Part shown: positions 1-7,290 of the stretch, one piece after another
Position numbering within the stretch: the stretch's first letter is position 1
How the letters are laid out: each line of letters begins with the position of its first letter
Source: a virus
Strand: one strand, 5' to 3'
Virus record (IMG/VR): IMGVR_UViG_3300034023_000083
Span: 1-25,627 of that record
DNA length: 25,627 nucleotides
The notes under the pieces: generated by a model
Seen by the model: the letters and a program-made list of their open reading frames with translations, nothing else
The model's database searches: none
What the model was told of the DNA's origin: nothing
Translations under genes and position numbers: made by a program

Positions 1-1576
1 AACCCCACTGCGACGACAGCGAGTCGTTATCAAGCAGACCGCGATTCTTTAGTCCTGGCCCGCACACGGCCCAAAGAAAAGGCGCCCACATAGTGTCCTT
101 ACCGCAGCCTTGATCGCCGCCATGCAACACGGCGTGATTGATCTTGACCTCAGGGTGCTGCAACTTATACGCCATGACGTTAAATAGGTGCTCGCGCTCG
201 CTAGGATCAGGCACAAGGCGCTCGCAATGCTCAAGCCACGGCGTAATATCCCCAACGTAGGCCTTATCGACCACGGGGCGCGCATCGCGCCAACGGTTGC
301 CGTAGACGTCGCCATCACGCGCAACAAGCAGGCTCTCGCCCGCAGCGTAGGTGATGCCGACCAGGGTACGAGCGCCCATCGCCTGACGCTGCTCATCGTA
401 TGCGGTAGCGGCCTCGACCTTGCGCTTACTGTTAATCGATATGCAGTTCACATGGCGATAGAGCGCATTGAATACGTAGCGCGGCACCTCGCGCCTATCT
501 TGCATATCAAAAAACGAGTCATCGGACAAGATGTACGCAAAGCGCTCAAACCAGCCCTTCATCTCCACGCGACCAAGCTCTTTACGCTCGACCTCCTCGA
601 TGACTTTCTTGGCGTCATCACTAAAAAAATTCGATGGCTCGATCTTGTTAAGGGTCGATTGCATGGTGACCGCAAGCAGATCATCGCGCAAGCCAAGCGC
701 GTGCTCGGGGCCGCCCTGCTCGGCAACCCACGATAAGAACGTCTTAGAGTCAAGATCGACGCAGTGCGAGTGCAGGCAACAGTACGCGCGCAGAGCAGGC
801 TTGTAACGCCCCTCTGGGTTGCCGTCGGTGTGCGCGGCATGGTTCGGGCAGATCACGCCAGCCCAGCCCTCAGGGTTAGGTTTAGACAGCACCAGACCCT
901 GCGCGGCAAGCCACGCGAAGACGTCATCATCGCCCGTGTCGACGATCTTAATCGGGCTTGGGCCTGCGCTATCAGCCTCAGCAGGCGTAACGCCCATCGC
1001 CTCGCAAATTTGCGCGAGCGTGAACAGTCGATCGGGGTGGAACTCGATAAGTTGCGCGGCGAAATTATTGCGACCTGGCTTTAGATTGACCGACCCTGGC
1101 AGACGGAAGTTACGCACGGCATTGGTTGCGCCTGGGTCGGTGTAGCCTGCGTTGGCGATTGCTTTAATGGCCGCGCTGAACTCACCCTTGGTGGGTTGGT
1201 CATCGCCAAAGGCGTAGCCCCACTGATACGACCCTGGCGAGGTCTCCATCACCCACGTCGGCGCAAGCGATGGCGCCTTCGACTTAGTGCCCACGTCATC
1301 CAACACGAGCACCAGACAATACTCGCAGTTAGCCGCAGATGCCGACACATGATCGCCAAAGCGGTCTAAGATAAAACTCGCCGTGTTGCCGTACCACGCC
1401 TGATCGGGCTTGATCTTTTTAATGTCGGGCAGATGGGCAGGCCATGTGCACTTGATCGCGCCATCTGCGTGAAACTGTAGCTCACCGTCCTTAAGCTGCG
1501 GCTTTTGCCGCACGATAAGCGGTGTCTCGCCCTCAGGCGCAAGAGAGATTAGGAACTCCAAAAAATTTTTTATCAT
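1..1576 (-). CDS. PrimPol-type DNA primase fused to helicase, 3' end cut by window edge
   Basis: Reading the minus strand from the ATG at 1574-1576 gives 525 codons with no stop up to the window edge, so the C-terminus is missing. The N-terminal half carries archaeo-eukaryotic (RepB/PrimPol-type) primase signatures: DDVGTK at residues 93-98 (acidic catalytic pair), ETSPGSYQWGY from 111, and RNFRLPGSVNLKPG at 155-168. A Cys/His cluster follows (CPNH 243-246, CCLHSHC 266-272), probably binding zinc. Near the edge comes a helicase Walker A, GGDQGCGKDT at 486-495, preceded by NVMAYKLQHPEVK as in phage D5/DUF5906-like helicases. The expected role is primer synthesis and unwinding at the phage fork. 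The start overlaps the polymerase stop as ATGA, with an AAGG ribosome site about 9 bases upstream, so the two are translationally coupled. Family assignment is confident; priming activity is inferred. Confidence 0.9.
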   Translation of the reverse strand, partial: MIKNFLEFLISLAPEGETPLIVRQKPQLKDGELQFHADGAIKCTWPAHLPDIKKIKPDQAWYGNTASFILDRFGDHVSASAANCEYCLVLVLDDVGTKSKAPSLAPTWVMETSPGSYQWGYAFGDDQPTKGEFSAAIKAIANAGYTDPGATNAVRNFRLPGSVNLKPGRNNFAAQLIEFHPDRLFTLAQICEAMGVTPAEADSAGPSPIKIVDTGDDDVFAWLAAQGLVLSKPNPEGWAGVICPNHAAHTDGNPEGRYKPALRAYCCLHSHCVDLDSKTFLSWVAEQGGPEHALGLRDDLLAVTMQSTLNKIEPSNFFSDDAKKVIEEVERKELGRVEMKGWFERFAYILSDDSFFDMQDRREVPRYVFNALYRHVNCISINSKRKVEAATAYDEQRQAMGARTLVGITYAAGESLLVARDGDVYGNRWRDARPVVDKAYVGDITPWLEHCERLVPDPSEREHLFNVMAYKLQHPEVKINHAVLHGGDQGCGKDTMWAPFLWAVCGPGLKNRGLLDNDSLSSQWG

Positions 1577-3519
1577 TTCCCGTACCTTGTCATAATGTTG
1601 ATCTCGGCCTCTAAGGGCAGACCGCTTGCCCATGCGGGCGACGTACACATGACGCTATGCAGCATCGCCACCGCAGCGTCAGCGTCAGACGCTGGCACCT
1701 CTAAAACAATCTCATCATGCACGTGCAAGACCACGCCATCAAGCTGACGCAGCGACGCGCGCAAGATGTCAGCCGCTGCGGCCTGGCAGATATTCTCAGC
1801 CGCCAAGCCCTTCCATAACCGCGCTCTAGGCCACTCCTTAGCGTCAGCAGCAGGCTTCCATGACGCCTTGGCATAGGACACGCCATCATCCTCTAGCCGC
1901 GCGTAGGGGTAGCATAGGATGCGCCCTGACGGCAGCGCGTACCAGAGATGCTGACCGTCAAAATAGTACGTCACACGGCCAGCCTTGAACTCAGACTTTG
2001 GGTGCTTCATCGCGCGTAAGTACGACGACTCAAGCGACTGCCAGTAATGCACCGCCCACGGGTTAGCGCGACGCCATGCGTCGACCATGCGCCTGCTGTC
2101 AGCCTCGGGTAAGTTAACGCCATAGATGCGCCCCATCGAGGCGAACGCACCCACGCCACCACCGTAACCGCAGGCAAGCTCTTGCACCTTGCCGATCTGC
2201 CGTTGCTCCTTATCGATCTGCTCAATCGGCACGTTAAAGGTACGGCTCGCGTTGTGTTTGTAAATGTCTGCGCCTGTGCGAAATAGGTCGAGCTTGGCCT
2301 CCGACGTCACATGCGCTGACAGCCACGGGTTCATACGCGCTTCAATAGCCGCCCAATCTGCTACGATCAAGACATGCTCAGGCGCAGGCATCAGCGCAGG
2401 CCGTAGCATCCCCTTCAAGACGTCAGTGACGCGTCGCCCGTAGGTCGGCACGATCTTATGGCCGCGCACCATCGCGTGACGCACAGCCTCAGGATCATCC
2501 GCGCACTTGCGCGTGAAGTTGTGGACCTGAGCGCCGTAGGACGACGCACGGCCCGTGGCCGAGCCGCCAGCGAATACGAACGCGCCTCTGACGCGTTGAT
2601 CCTCATCGTCTGCAAGCGCAGCCAGGCGGGCGAACTTAGCAACCGATGAGGCCCACAGATCGTCAGCGCACTGGATCACATCAGCAACGTCTGGTGGCAC
2701 CTGCTCGGGGTCGTCCATCGCAAGCAGGTTAGCGCGGACGGTCTTATCAATCGAATACTTCTTCTCACCGTCCTTGTAAGACTCCATGAGCTTGAGCGCC
2801 TCGGGACCAACGCGGTCCATGACCCACTGACGCATCTTAGGCGAGCGCACGCTCATGATCTCGCCCTTCGTTACCTCGGCGACCAGTTGCTCGATCTCGA
2901 CCAGTTCGTCTGATGCGTACTCGATCGCGGCCTTGCACAGCGCCACATCGACCAACACGCCACGGTCGTTGATGCGCTCGTTCACATGGTAGTCGGCTAG
3001 TTCTTCGGCTGACAGGTCGCGCATGGCCTTGGAGATAGCCCGCATGGCGCGGACGTCTTGCTCACAATAGGCCACCATCTCGGCAAAAAGTGCCGCATCC
3101 TGGCAAAACTTGCCGTCTGCCTGCGGCATACACAGCCGCCTGATCAGTTGCGCTCCTCGGTAGTCCTTACGCATGTCTGCGCTAGCGAACCTGCCAACGT
3201 CCTCCAACGACCCTGGCGCACAGTTAGCACGCGCTTGTGTTGCAGTGCAATAGAACTGCTCAAGATTGAAGTTGATCTGCAAGACATACCAAAAGATCAG
3301 ACGCTCAAAGGCTGCGTTATGTGCGCGTATCTGACCCTTGTGTTGGCGCACGGCCTCGGGGAAGGGCTGATCGGGCGTCCACGTCACGACCTCATCATCG
3401 TCGAACGCATAGGACATGCACAAGACGTCAGTGCTGCCGTCTTGCGCGTAGTTGTACACACCTTTGGTTGTCAGGTCACAGCGGCTGCGAGTCTCAAAGT
3501 CAACCCACAGGGTGCTCAT
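1573..3519 (-). CDS. DNA polymerase, family A, with 3'-5' exonuclease domain
   Basis: This 648-aa protein is the replicative polymerase of the phage. The N-terminal DnaQ-like exonuclease shows DFET (D7, E9), AHNAAFE (66-72) and YCEQD (151-155). The polymerase domain has TGR-SS near 322-328, motif A DWAAIEAR (388-395, D388 and E393), motif B R440...K444...Y452-G453, and motif C HDE at 601-603. All catalytic residues are present. There is no 5'-3' flap nuclease domain, as is usual for phage enzymes of this size. The ATG follows the stop of the 55-aa gene directly (TAGATG) and has no strong ribosome site of its own, so coupled translation is likely. The 3' end overlaps the primase start by 4 bases, linking polymerase and primase in one transcript. 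Confidence 0.96.
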   Translation of the reverse strand: MSTLWVDFETRSRCDLTTKGVYNYAQDGSTDVLCMSYAFDDDEVVTWTPDQPFPEAVRQHKGQIRAHNAAFERLIFWYVLQINFNLEQFYCTATQARANCAPGSLEDVGRFASADMRKDYRGAQLIRRLCMPQADGKFCQDAALFAEMVAYCEQDVRAMRAISKAMRDLSAEELADYHVNERINDRGVLVDVALCKAAIEYASDELVEIEQLVAEVTKGEIMSVRSPKMRQWVMDRVGPEALKLMESYKDGEKKYSIDKTVRANLLAMDDPEQVPPDVADVIQCADDLWASSVAKFARLAALADDEDQRVRGAFVFAGGSATGRASSYGAQVHNFTRKCADDPEAVRHAMVRGHKIVPTYGRRVTDVLKGMLRPALMPAPEHVLIVADWAAIEARMNPWLSAHVTSEAKLDLFRTGADIYKHNASRTFNVPIEQIDKEQRQIGKVQELACGYGGGVGAFASMGRIYGVNLPEADSRRMVDAWRRANPWAVHYWQSLESSYLRAMKHPKSEFKAGRVTYYFDGQHLWYALPSGRILCYPYARLEDDGVSYAKASWKPAADAKEWPRARLWKGLAAENICQAAAADILRASLRQLDGVVLHVHDEIVLEVPASDADAAVAMLHSVMCTSPAWASGLPLEAEINIMTRYGK

Positions 3520-3687
3520 CTACGGGCCCAACGTCGGTTCAGCATTTTGTGCAGCCAGCACCACAAGTTCCGCCGCCACGCGCCTGATCTGCATCGCGCA
3601 CTCCAGCGCAGCAGTCGCATCGCACATGTCGCATAGATGCTTATATTCGCGCAATAGATGCGTAAGTGTTTCATAGGGGTGTTCCAT
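3520..3687 (-). CDS. Small helical protein, 55 aa, unknown function
   Basis: The start was set at the ATG at 3685-3687 because a good ribosome site (GGAG, 6 bases upstream) lies just before it. A longer reading from 3738 would run through a terminator hairpin and is unlikely. The product begins MEHPYETLTHLLREYKHLCD and is mostly helical, with four cysteines and a short Ala/Val-rich stretch (AAELVVLAAQ). I do not recognise it. It sits between a terminator and the polymerase and ends with TAG directly against the polymerase ATG. It may therefore act partly as a leader that brings ribosomes to the polymerase, or be a small replication accessory protein. Confidence 0.65.
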   Translation of the reverse strand: MEHPYETLTHLLREYKHLCDMCDATAALECAMQIRRVAAELVVLAAQNAEPTLGP

Positions 3688-3701
3688 CGTTTTCTCCAAA
3701 G

Positions 3702-3731
3702 AAAAAAAAGCCACGGCTGTTACACCGTGGC
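3702..3731 (-). terminator. Rho-independent terminator ahead of the polymerase gene pair
   Basis: On the minus strand a perfect 7-bp stem GCCACGG/CCGTGGC (3731-3725 and 3716-3710, 8-base loop) is followed directly by eight T (3709-3702). It lies just after the 216-aa gene and before the 55-aa gene and polymerase. It should therefore stop part of the transcripts and lower expression of polymerase and primase relative to the upstream genes. Confidence 0.85.
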
Positions 3732-3743
3732 CTCCCAAGCTAA

Positions 3744-4394
3744 TTAGGCCGTGCGACGACGACGACGCGGCGCATCTTCGGCGGCGGGGTTAGCCTCCTC
3801 AGTTGCATCCACTTCCTCGGTCTTACCGTCCATGCTTGCCCACTCCACAACCTCAAATACTGGCGTGAATATCTTGCCATAAGACTTGTGTGTGTAGTGG
3901 TCCTTCTTTAGCCGCACGACTGGCACAGGCTTCGATTGATCCTTCTCGACCTGCGCGGCAATCGCTAGCGCGAGCGTCTGTACGCTGCGCTTACCACCGA
4001 CTGACGTGGTGGTGTAGCGGGCTTCCATACCCTCATCGTCGCCTGAAAGACACTTAAGCGACATGCCGACTTGGGTTTCCCAACCTTTTTTGGCGCCTGG
4101 CGGGGCGACATCGATGTTGGGCAAAGGCTCAGATACCGATACCATCTTTTCAGCCAACACCTCACCGTCACCCCACGCGATATAGCCGTGGACAAACGAG
4201 AAGGGATTGACTGCCCAAGTGGAACCATCTTCGATTTCTGTCTGGTCAGCACCAAAGACCCAATGGCCGGTCTTGTCCATCTTGAGAATGACAACGCCAG
4301 ACGGGCCGACGTCCTTCTCAAGCGCACGCAGTGCTGTCGAAAGGCTTGTTACGGATGGGAGATTTGCTTGACTGAAAGCTACTAAATTAGACAT
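3744..4394 (-). CDS. Conserved phage replication-block protein, candidate ssDNA-binding protein
   Basis: This 216-aa protein begins MSNLVAFSQANLPSVTSL. I chose the ATG at 4392-4394 over the GTG one codon earlier because AAGGA lies 7 bases upstream of it; that site overlaps the stop of the nuclease gene. The middle looks beta-rich (GVVILKMDKTGHWVFG, then YGKIFTPVFEVVEW near 185-198). The C-terminus is an acidic stretch (EEVDATEEANPAAEDA) followed by an Arg tail (RRRRRTA). There are no catalytic motifs. Its place between a Cas4-like nuclease and the polymerase, and the beta-rich core with a charged tail, suggest a single-strand DNA-binding or recombination-partner role. The domain is not one I can name, and the basic end differs from the acidic tip of classical SSB. 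The gene is certain; the role is a guess. Confidence 0.8.
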   Translation of the reverse strand: MSNLVAFSQANLPSVTSLSTALRALEKDVGPSGVVILKMDKTGHWVFGADQTEIEDGSTWAVNPFSFVHGYIAWGDGEVLAEKMVSVSEPLPNIDVAPPGAKKGWETQVGMSLKCLSGDDEGMEARYTTTSVGGKRSVQTLALAIAAQVEKDQSKPVPVVRLKKDHYTHKSYGKIFTPVFEVVEWASMDGKTEEVDATEEANPAAEDAPRRRRRTA

Positions 4395-4404
4395 CACTAT
4401 TTCC

Positions 4405-5520
4405 TTACTGAAGTTTAGAAAGGGCTGCGGTTAAGTGCAACCCAACGTTAAGCACGGCAGGCCGAGGATCGCTCTCCGGCGCTAACGTGCTGCCGCTCGA
4501 CACTGCGATGACAAGATCGTCAGGCAGTGCTAGCTTGCTCTTTTTTAGCACCTTCTCGGCTTGAGCAGGGCTAATTAATTCGGTCTTGCGGCGCTCGCTG
4601 TCAGGCACACCAAGCTGTGCGAGCGCAGCGTCTGCTTTGCTCTCGTCCGTCCACTGACGCGTTGCGCGCTTTGATACAAGTTTATACCCCGGCACGGGCA
4701 TGTTTTTCTCAAGGCGACTAAACGCCAGCTTGCGCGCCTCTGCGATGAACGACTCTAGCTTATCAGCCATGTCGAGCGCCGACGCTAATCGATCAGGCGC
4801 GAGTGCCTCTAGCTTCAGGTGCACCACGCGGTCGATCTCGCCGGTCATCTTAGGGCAGACAGGCTTACCAGTACACCAGCGGCACCAGTCGCCTATCTCA
4901 AGCGGCGCGTTGGGTCTGCTAGCAAGCGTGACCGCAGTCTGTAGTTCGGCTACAAACTGCTGCACACGCTCAAACGTCGTCACCCAACGCCGCACGGCAG
5001 GCGGCTGTACGATGATGATCTCAATCTCGTCTACAAAATAAAATGCCCACGAGAGCTTGTTCGTTGCCATCGCAGCGGCAGCGTAAAAGAGACCTTGGTA
5101 GTTTTCCTCAGCGTCAACGATCACACCATCGCCAAACTTCCAATCAAGGACCACGGCGGTGCGACCGATGCGCCCGATCAGATCGACGTTACCGAAGACG
5201 CCCTCAAGACCTTTGACGTTTTCAAACTCAACCTGCACCTCTTGCGCGAACTCCATCGTCTGATCAGGATCAATCGCTTCAAGCGCCTGCACGCAAAAAG
5301 CGAGCTTCTCGATCTGCTCATCAGTCAGGTTGTGCTTGGCCGCAACCTCGGGCAGTGTTGACGCGCCGAGTAAATCTTCCATGCACGCGTGCAAGAGCGT
5401 ACCCTCTGCTGCGTACTTGCTCTCGACCTGTGGTGGCATTTGCTGCACAAGCGCCACCGAGCCAGGGCAGTTAATCACACGCTTGGCGGTCGAACCGCCG
5501 ACAATCTTAGAGTGATTCAT
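4405..5520 (-). CDS. PD-(D/E)XK nuclease, Cas4/RecB-like (DUF2800 type), probable Fe-S protein
   Basis: This 371-aa nuclease has the RecB-type core: E39 and H44 in EGTLLHA, D113 in FGNVDLIGR, D126-x-K128 in LDWKFG, and Q142 in NYQGLFYAA. Cysteines at 18, 213, 216 and 222 follow the Cx(n)CxxCx5C layout of Cas4/AddB-type Fe-S nucleases. A C-terminal helical part follows (residues 240-371). The likely job is 5' or 3' end resection during phage recombination and replication, paired with the next protein. The start at the ATG 5518-5520 is supported by GGAG 7 bases upstream; the longer frame from 5598 is just readthrough over the upstream 52-aa gene. The start overlaps that small gene by 14 bases. 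All key residues are intact. Confidence 0.9.
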   Translation of the reverse strand: MNHSKIVGGSTAKRVINCPGSVALVQQMPPQVESKYAAEGTLLHACMEDLLGASTLPEVAAKHNLTDEQIEKLAFCVQALEAIDPDQTMEFAQEVQVEFENVKGLEGVFGNVDLIGRIGRTAVVLDWKFGDGVIVDAEENYQGLFYAAAAMATNKLSWAFYFVDEIEIIIVQPPAVRRWVTTFERVQQFVAELQTAVTLASRPNAPLEIGDWCRWCTGKPVCPKMTGEIDRVVHLKLEALAPDRLASALDMADKLESFIAEARKLAFSRLEKNMPVPGYKLVSKRATRQWTDESKADAALAQLGVPDSERRKTELISPAQAEKVLKKSKLALPDDLVIAVSSGSTLAPESDPRPAVLNVGLHLTAALSKLQ

Positions 5521-5665
5521 CGTCGGTCTCCACTTTGGTAAAGACAAACGATTCAGTGTAGGAGTAGCCTTCTTTGCGAACGCAATTGAACACGTCACCG
5601 AACTTAGCCCGTGCCCACTCCAACAATATCTTTTGTGCTTCTTCCGTCGTTAGTTTCAATTCCAT
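5507..5665 (-). CDS. Small acidic protein, 52 aa, first gene of the leftward operon
   Basis: This short reading frame has an ATG at 5663-5665 and a strong ribosome site (AAAGGA, 7 bases upstream). The product begins MELKLTTEEAQKILLEWARA and ends in the acidic stretch TKVETDDESL. Its stop lies inside the start region of the nuclease gene (14-base overlap), which implies coupled translation. It is the first gene after the leftward promoter. An amphipathic N-terminal helix is followed by a probable beta hairpin. I do not recognise a family. Phages often place small regulators or host-takeover proteins in this position, but nothing in the sequence shows such a role. Confidence 0.75.
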   Translation of the reverse strand: MELKLTTEEAQKILLEWARAKFGDVFNCVRKEGYSYTESFVFTKVETDDESL

Positions 5666-5684
5666 TTGAATTTCCTTTAGTTGA

Positions 5685-5713
5685 TTGAGACTTCACTGTA
5701 GCACATCTATTTT
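5685..5713 (+). promoter_or_regulatory. Rightward sigma70-like promoter for the VRR-NUC/helicase operon
   Basis: On the plus strand TTGAGA (5685-5690) and TATTTT (5708-5713) are separated by 17 bases, predicting a start near 5720 and a leader of about 30 bases before the VRR-NUC ATG. It is weaker than the leftward promoter and interleaved with it. The two could therefore hardly be used at the same time on one DNA molecule. Confidence 0.45.
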
Positions 5714-5722
5714 ACTTGTCAA
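5695..5722 (-). promoter_or_regulatory. Leftward sigma70-like promoter for the replication block
   Basis: On the minus strand a consensus -35 TTGACA (5722-5717) is followed after 16 bases by TACAGT (5700-5695). A TG lies one base before it, giving an extended -10. Transcription would start near 5688, about 23 bases ahead of the ATG of the 52-aa gene. The -35 lies within the inverted repeat at 5717-5735. Confidence 0.7.
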
Positions 5723-5735
5723 ATAGTTTTTGACA
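5717..5735. promoter_or_regulatory. Perfect inverted repeat, candidate shared operator
   Basis: TGTCAAA (5717-5723) and TTTGACA (5729-5735) form a perfect 7-bp inverted repeat with a 5-base spacer (TAGTT). It covers the -35 of the leftward promoter and the predicted start point of the rightward one. A dimeric helix-turn-helix repressor bound here could shut off both operons. Candidate binders within the window are the HTH proteins at 7287-7598 and 8720-9031, but this link is only inferred. Confidence 0.5.
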
Positions 5736-5750
5736 GGTTATGATTCAGAC

Positions 5751-6017
5751 ATGGAAAAACACATTGAAGCGTATCTCGTTAAGCGCGTCAAAGCGATGGG
5801 CGGCATTGCGTACAAGTTCACAAGCCCCGCTCATCGTGGCGTTGCTGACCGCGTTGTCTGCCTGCCTGATGGTGTTGTATGGTTCATTGAACTCAAAGCG
5901 CCTGGGGGCCGTCTATCGCCGCTCCAGAAGGTATTTGCAGACGACATGGCACGGCTAGGACAACGGTACGCTTGTTTATGGAGCAAGGAAGATGTTGATG
6001 CGTGGGCAAAAACTTAG
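5751..6017 (+). CDS. VRR-NUC domain nuclease
   Basis: This 88-aa single-domain protein is a VRR-NUC nuclease of the PD-(D/E)XK superfamily. The pattern is complete: GGIAYKF (17-23), GVADR with D33, ELK with E47 and K49, and Q59 in SPLQ. Stand-alone phage VRR-NUC proteins are thought to cut branched or flap DNA. I chose the ATG at 5751; a TTG start at 5730 would add seven residues but sits in the operator and has no ribosome site. The ribosome site for the ATG is weak as well. The 3' end overlaps the SNF2 helicase gene by 20 bases, a pairing that recurs in phage genomes and suggests a joint job in processing replication intermediates. Confidence 0.9.
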   Translation: MEKHIEAYLVKRVKAMGGIAYKFTSPAHRGVADRVVCLPDGVVWFIELKAPGGRLSPLQKVFADDMARLGQRYACLWSKEDVDAWAKT

Positions 6018-7290
6018 ACCCTATCAAGAGCAGGCCGCTGACTTCTTGTACGAGCGTGATCGTGCGATGGTGCTTGCGCCCGTAGGTGCGGGCAAGACTG
6101 CGATTACGCTTACGGCCATGAGCGATATGGTGCGTGATGGGCTAGCCGCGCGTTGGCTAGTCGTAGCCCCTAAGCGCGTGTGCACTGACGTGTGGCCCAT
6201 CGAGGCACCTAAGTGGGCGCCCGAGCTAGATGTGCAGGTTGCGGTCGGAACGCCAAAGCAACGCACCGCCGCCTTGACCGCGCAGGTTGTTGTGATCAAC
6301 TACGACAACTTGCAGTGGCTGGCCGAGCAGTCGATGGACTTCGATGGCGTTGTGTTTGATGAGCTGACACGCCTCAAGAACCCATCAGGTGCCAGATTTA
6401 AAGCGCTTGCCAAAGTGCTTGACTGTCCGATCCGTTGGGGTCTGACCGGATCGTTTACGAGCAACGGTCTTGAGGATGTCTTCGGTCAGTGCAAGATCAT
6501 CGATCAAAAGTTGCTCGGGCGCTCGAAGGGCGCGTTCATGCAGCAATACTTTAGTCTTAATACTTACGCTGGGTTCGACGATTGGACGCCGCTTCCCGGC
6601 GCGCTAGAGCGCGTCATGCAGCGCATCAAACCTGCTACTTTCGTATTAGAGCCAGGCGAGTACAAGGACAAGTTGCCGCTTTGCCATGTGGTGCAAATAG
6701 ACGTTCAATTAAACGACCGTGAGCCGTACGAGGCGATGAAGCGTGACTTTGTGGTGCAGTTCCCCGATGCTCAGGCTATCGCTCAGAACGCTGCGGTTGT
6801 CACGCAGAAGTTACAGCAGATGTCTTCGGGGTTTGTTTACTCACCTGAGCCTGTCTGGTTTAGCCCGCATAAGTTTGATGCGTTGGATGATCTGCTGTCT
6901 GAGAACCAACGCGCTAACACGATCCTTGTTTACCAATACAAAGAGGAACTTGATGAACTCAAACGACGATACCGAAATCTTACCGTTTTGGACGACCCTG
7001 ACGCCATTAGACGATGGAACGCTGGCAACGTACCGCTTTTGGCGGTGCACCCAAAATCAGCCGGTCACGGCCTTAACTTGCAGTTCGGCGGCTGCCACAT
7101 GGTGTTTCTGTCCCTGCCATGGTCACTTGAGCTTTTCGAGCAAACTGTCGGACGTTTGCACCGCTCCGGCCAGCAGCGCGACGTGTGGGTCTACGCCCTG
7201 ATGACTAAAGATACCGTCGATGAGCGCATATGGACCGCGCTGCACGACAAACGCAAACTAAGCGATATTGCAATGGAGGCATTGAAATGA
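5998..7290 (+). CDS. SNF2-type superfamily 2 helicase/ATPase
   Basis: This 430-aa protein has two RecA-like lobes. Visible motifs are Q-motif-like KLRPYQEQA (6-14), Walker A APVGAGKT (27-34), motif II DELT (121-124, in place of the usual DEAH), motif III LTGS (149-152), and motif VI QTVGRLHRSGQ (382-392) with its arginine finger. This set is typical of small phage SNF2 proteins that translocate on DNA. I chose the ATG at 5998 over that at 5992 because AAGGA at 5985-5989 is 8 bases from the former and only 2 from the latter. It is translationally coupled to the VRR-NUC gene upstream and overlaps the next gene as ATGA. No extra DNA-binding domain is seen. Confidence 0.93.
   Translation: MRGQKLRPYQEQAADFLYERDRAMVLAPVGAGKTAITLTAMSDMVRDGLAARWLVVAPKRVCTDVWPIEAPKWAPELDVQVAVGTPKQRTAALTAQVVVINYDNLQWLAEQSMDFDGVVFDELTRLKNPSGARFKALAKVLDCPIRWGLTGSFTSNGLEDVFGQCKIIDQKLLGRSKGAFMQQYFSLNTYAGFDDWTPLPGALERVMQRIKPATFVLEPGEYKDKLPLCHVVQIDVQLNDREPYEAMKRDFVVQFPDAQAIAQNAAVVTQKLQQMSSGFVYSPEPVWFSPHKFDALDDLLSENQRANTILVYQYKEELDELKRRYRNLTVLDDPDAIRRWNAGNVPLLAVHPKSAGHGLNLQFGGCHMVFLSLPWSLELFEQTVGRLHRSGQQRDVWVYALMTKDTVDERIWTALHDKRKLSDIAMEALK

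Noticed and set aside
188-736. Plus-strand open frame of 182 codons
   Set aside because: It is antisense to the primase-helicase, which has catalytic motifs throughout this stretch on the minus strand. No ribosome site, no recognisable protein.
1560-1576. A6/T6 run at the primase start, possible -1 frameshift site (T TTT TTG)
   Set aside because: It lies in the first six codons, the zero frame is open for over 500 codons with all motifs, and no alternative product makes sense.
3058-3636. Plus-strand open frame of 192 codons
   Set aside because: It is antisense to the polymerase exonuclease domain and the 55-aa gene; the minus strand carries clear motifs. Its composition looks like a shadow frame.
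5730-5750. TTG start adding seven residues to the VRR-NUC protein
   Set aside because: It lies in the operator with no ribosome site, and the nuclease domain is complete from the ATG at 5751.
7230-7286. Upstream extension of the first ALEALE gene
   Set aside because: GGAGG and the ATGA overlap point to 7287; the extra residues are the helicase 3' end in another frame.
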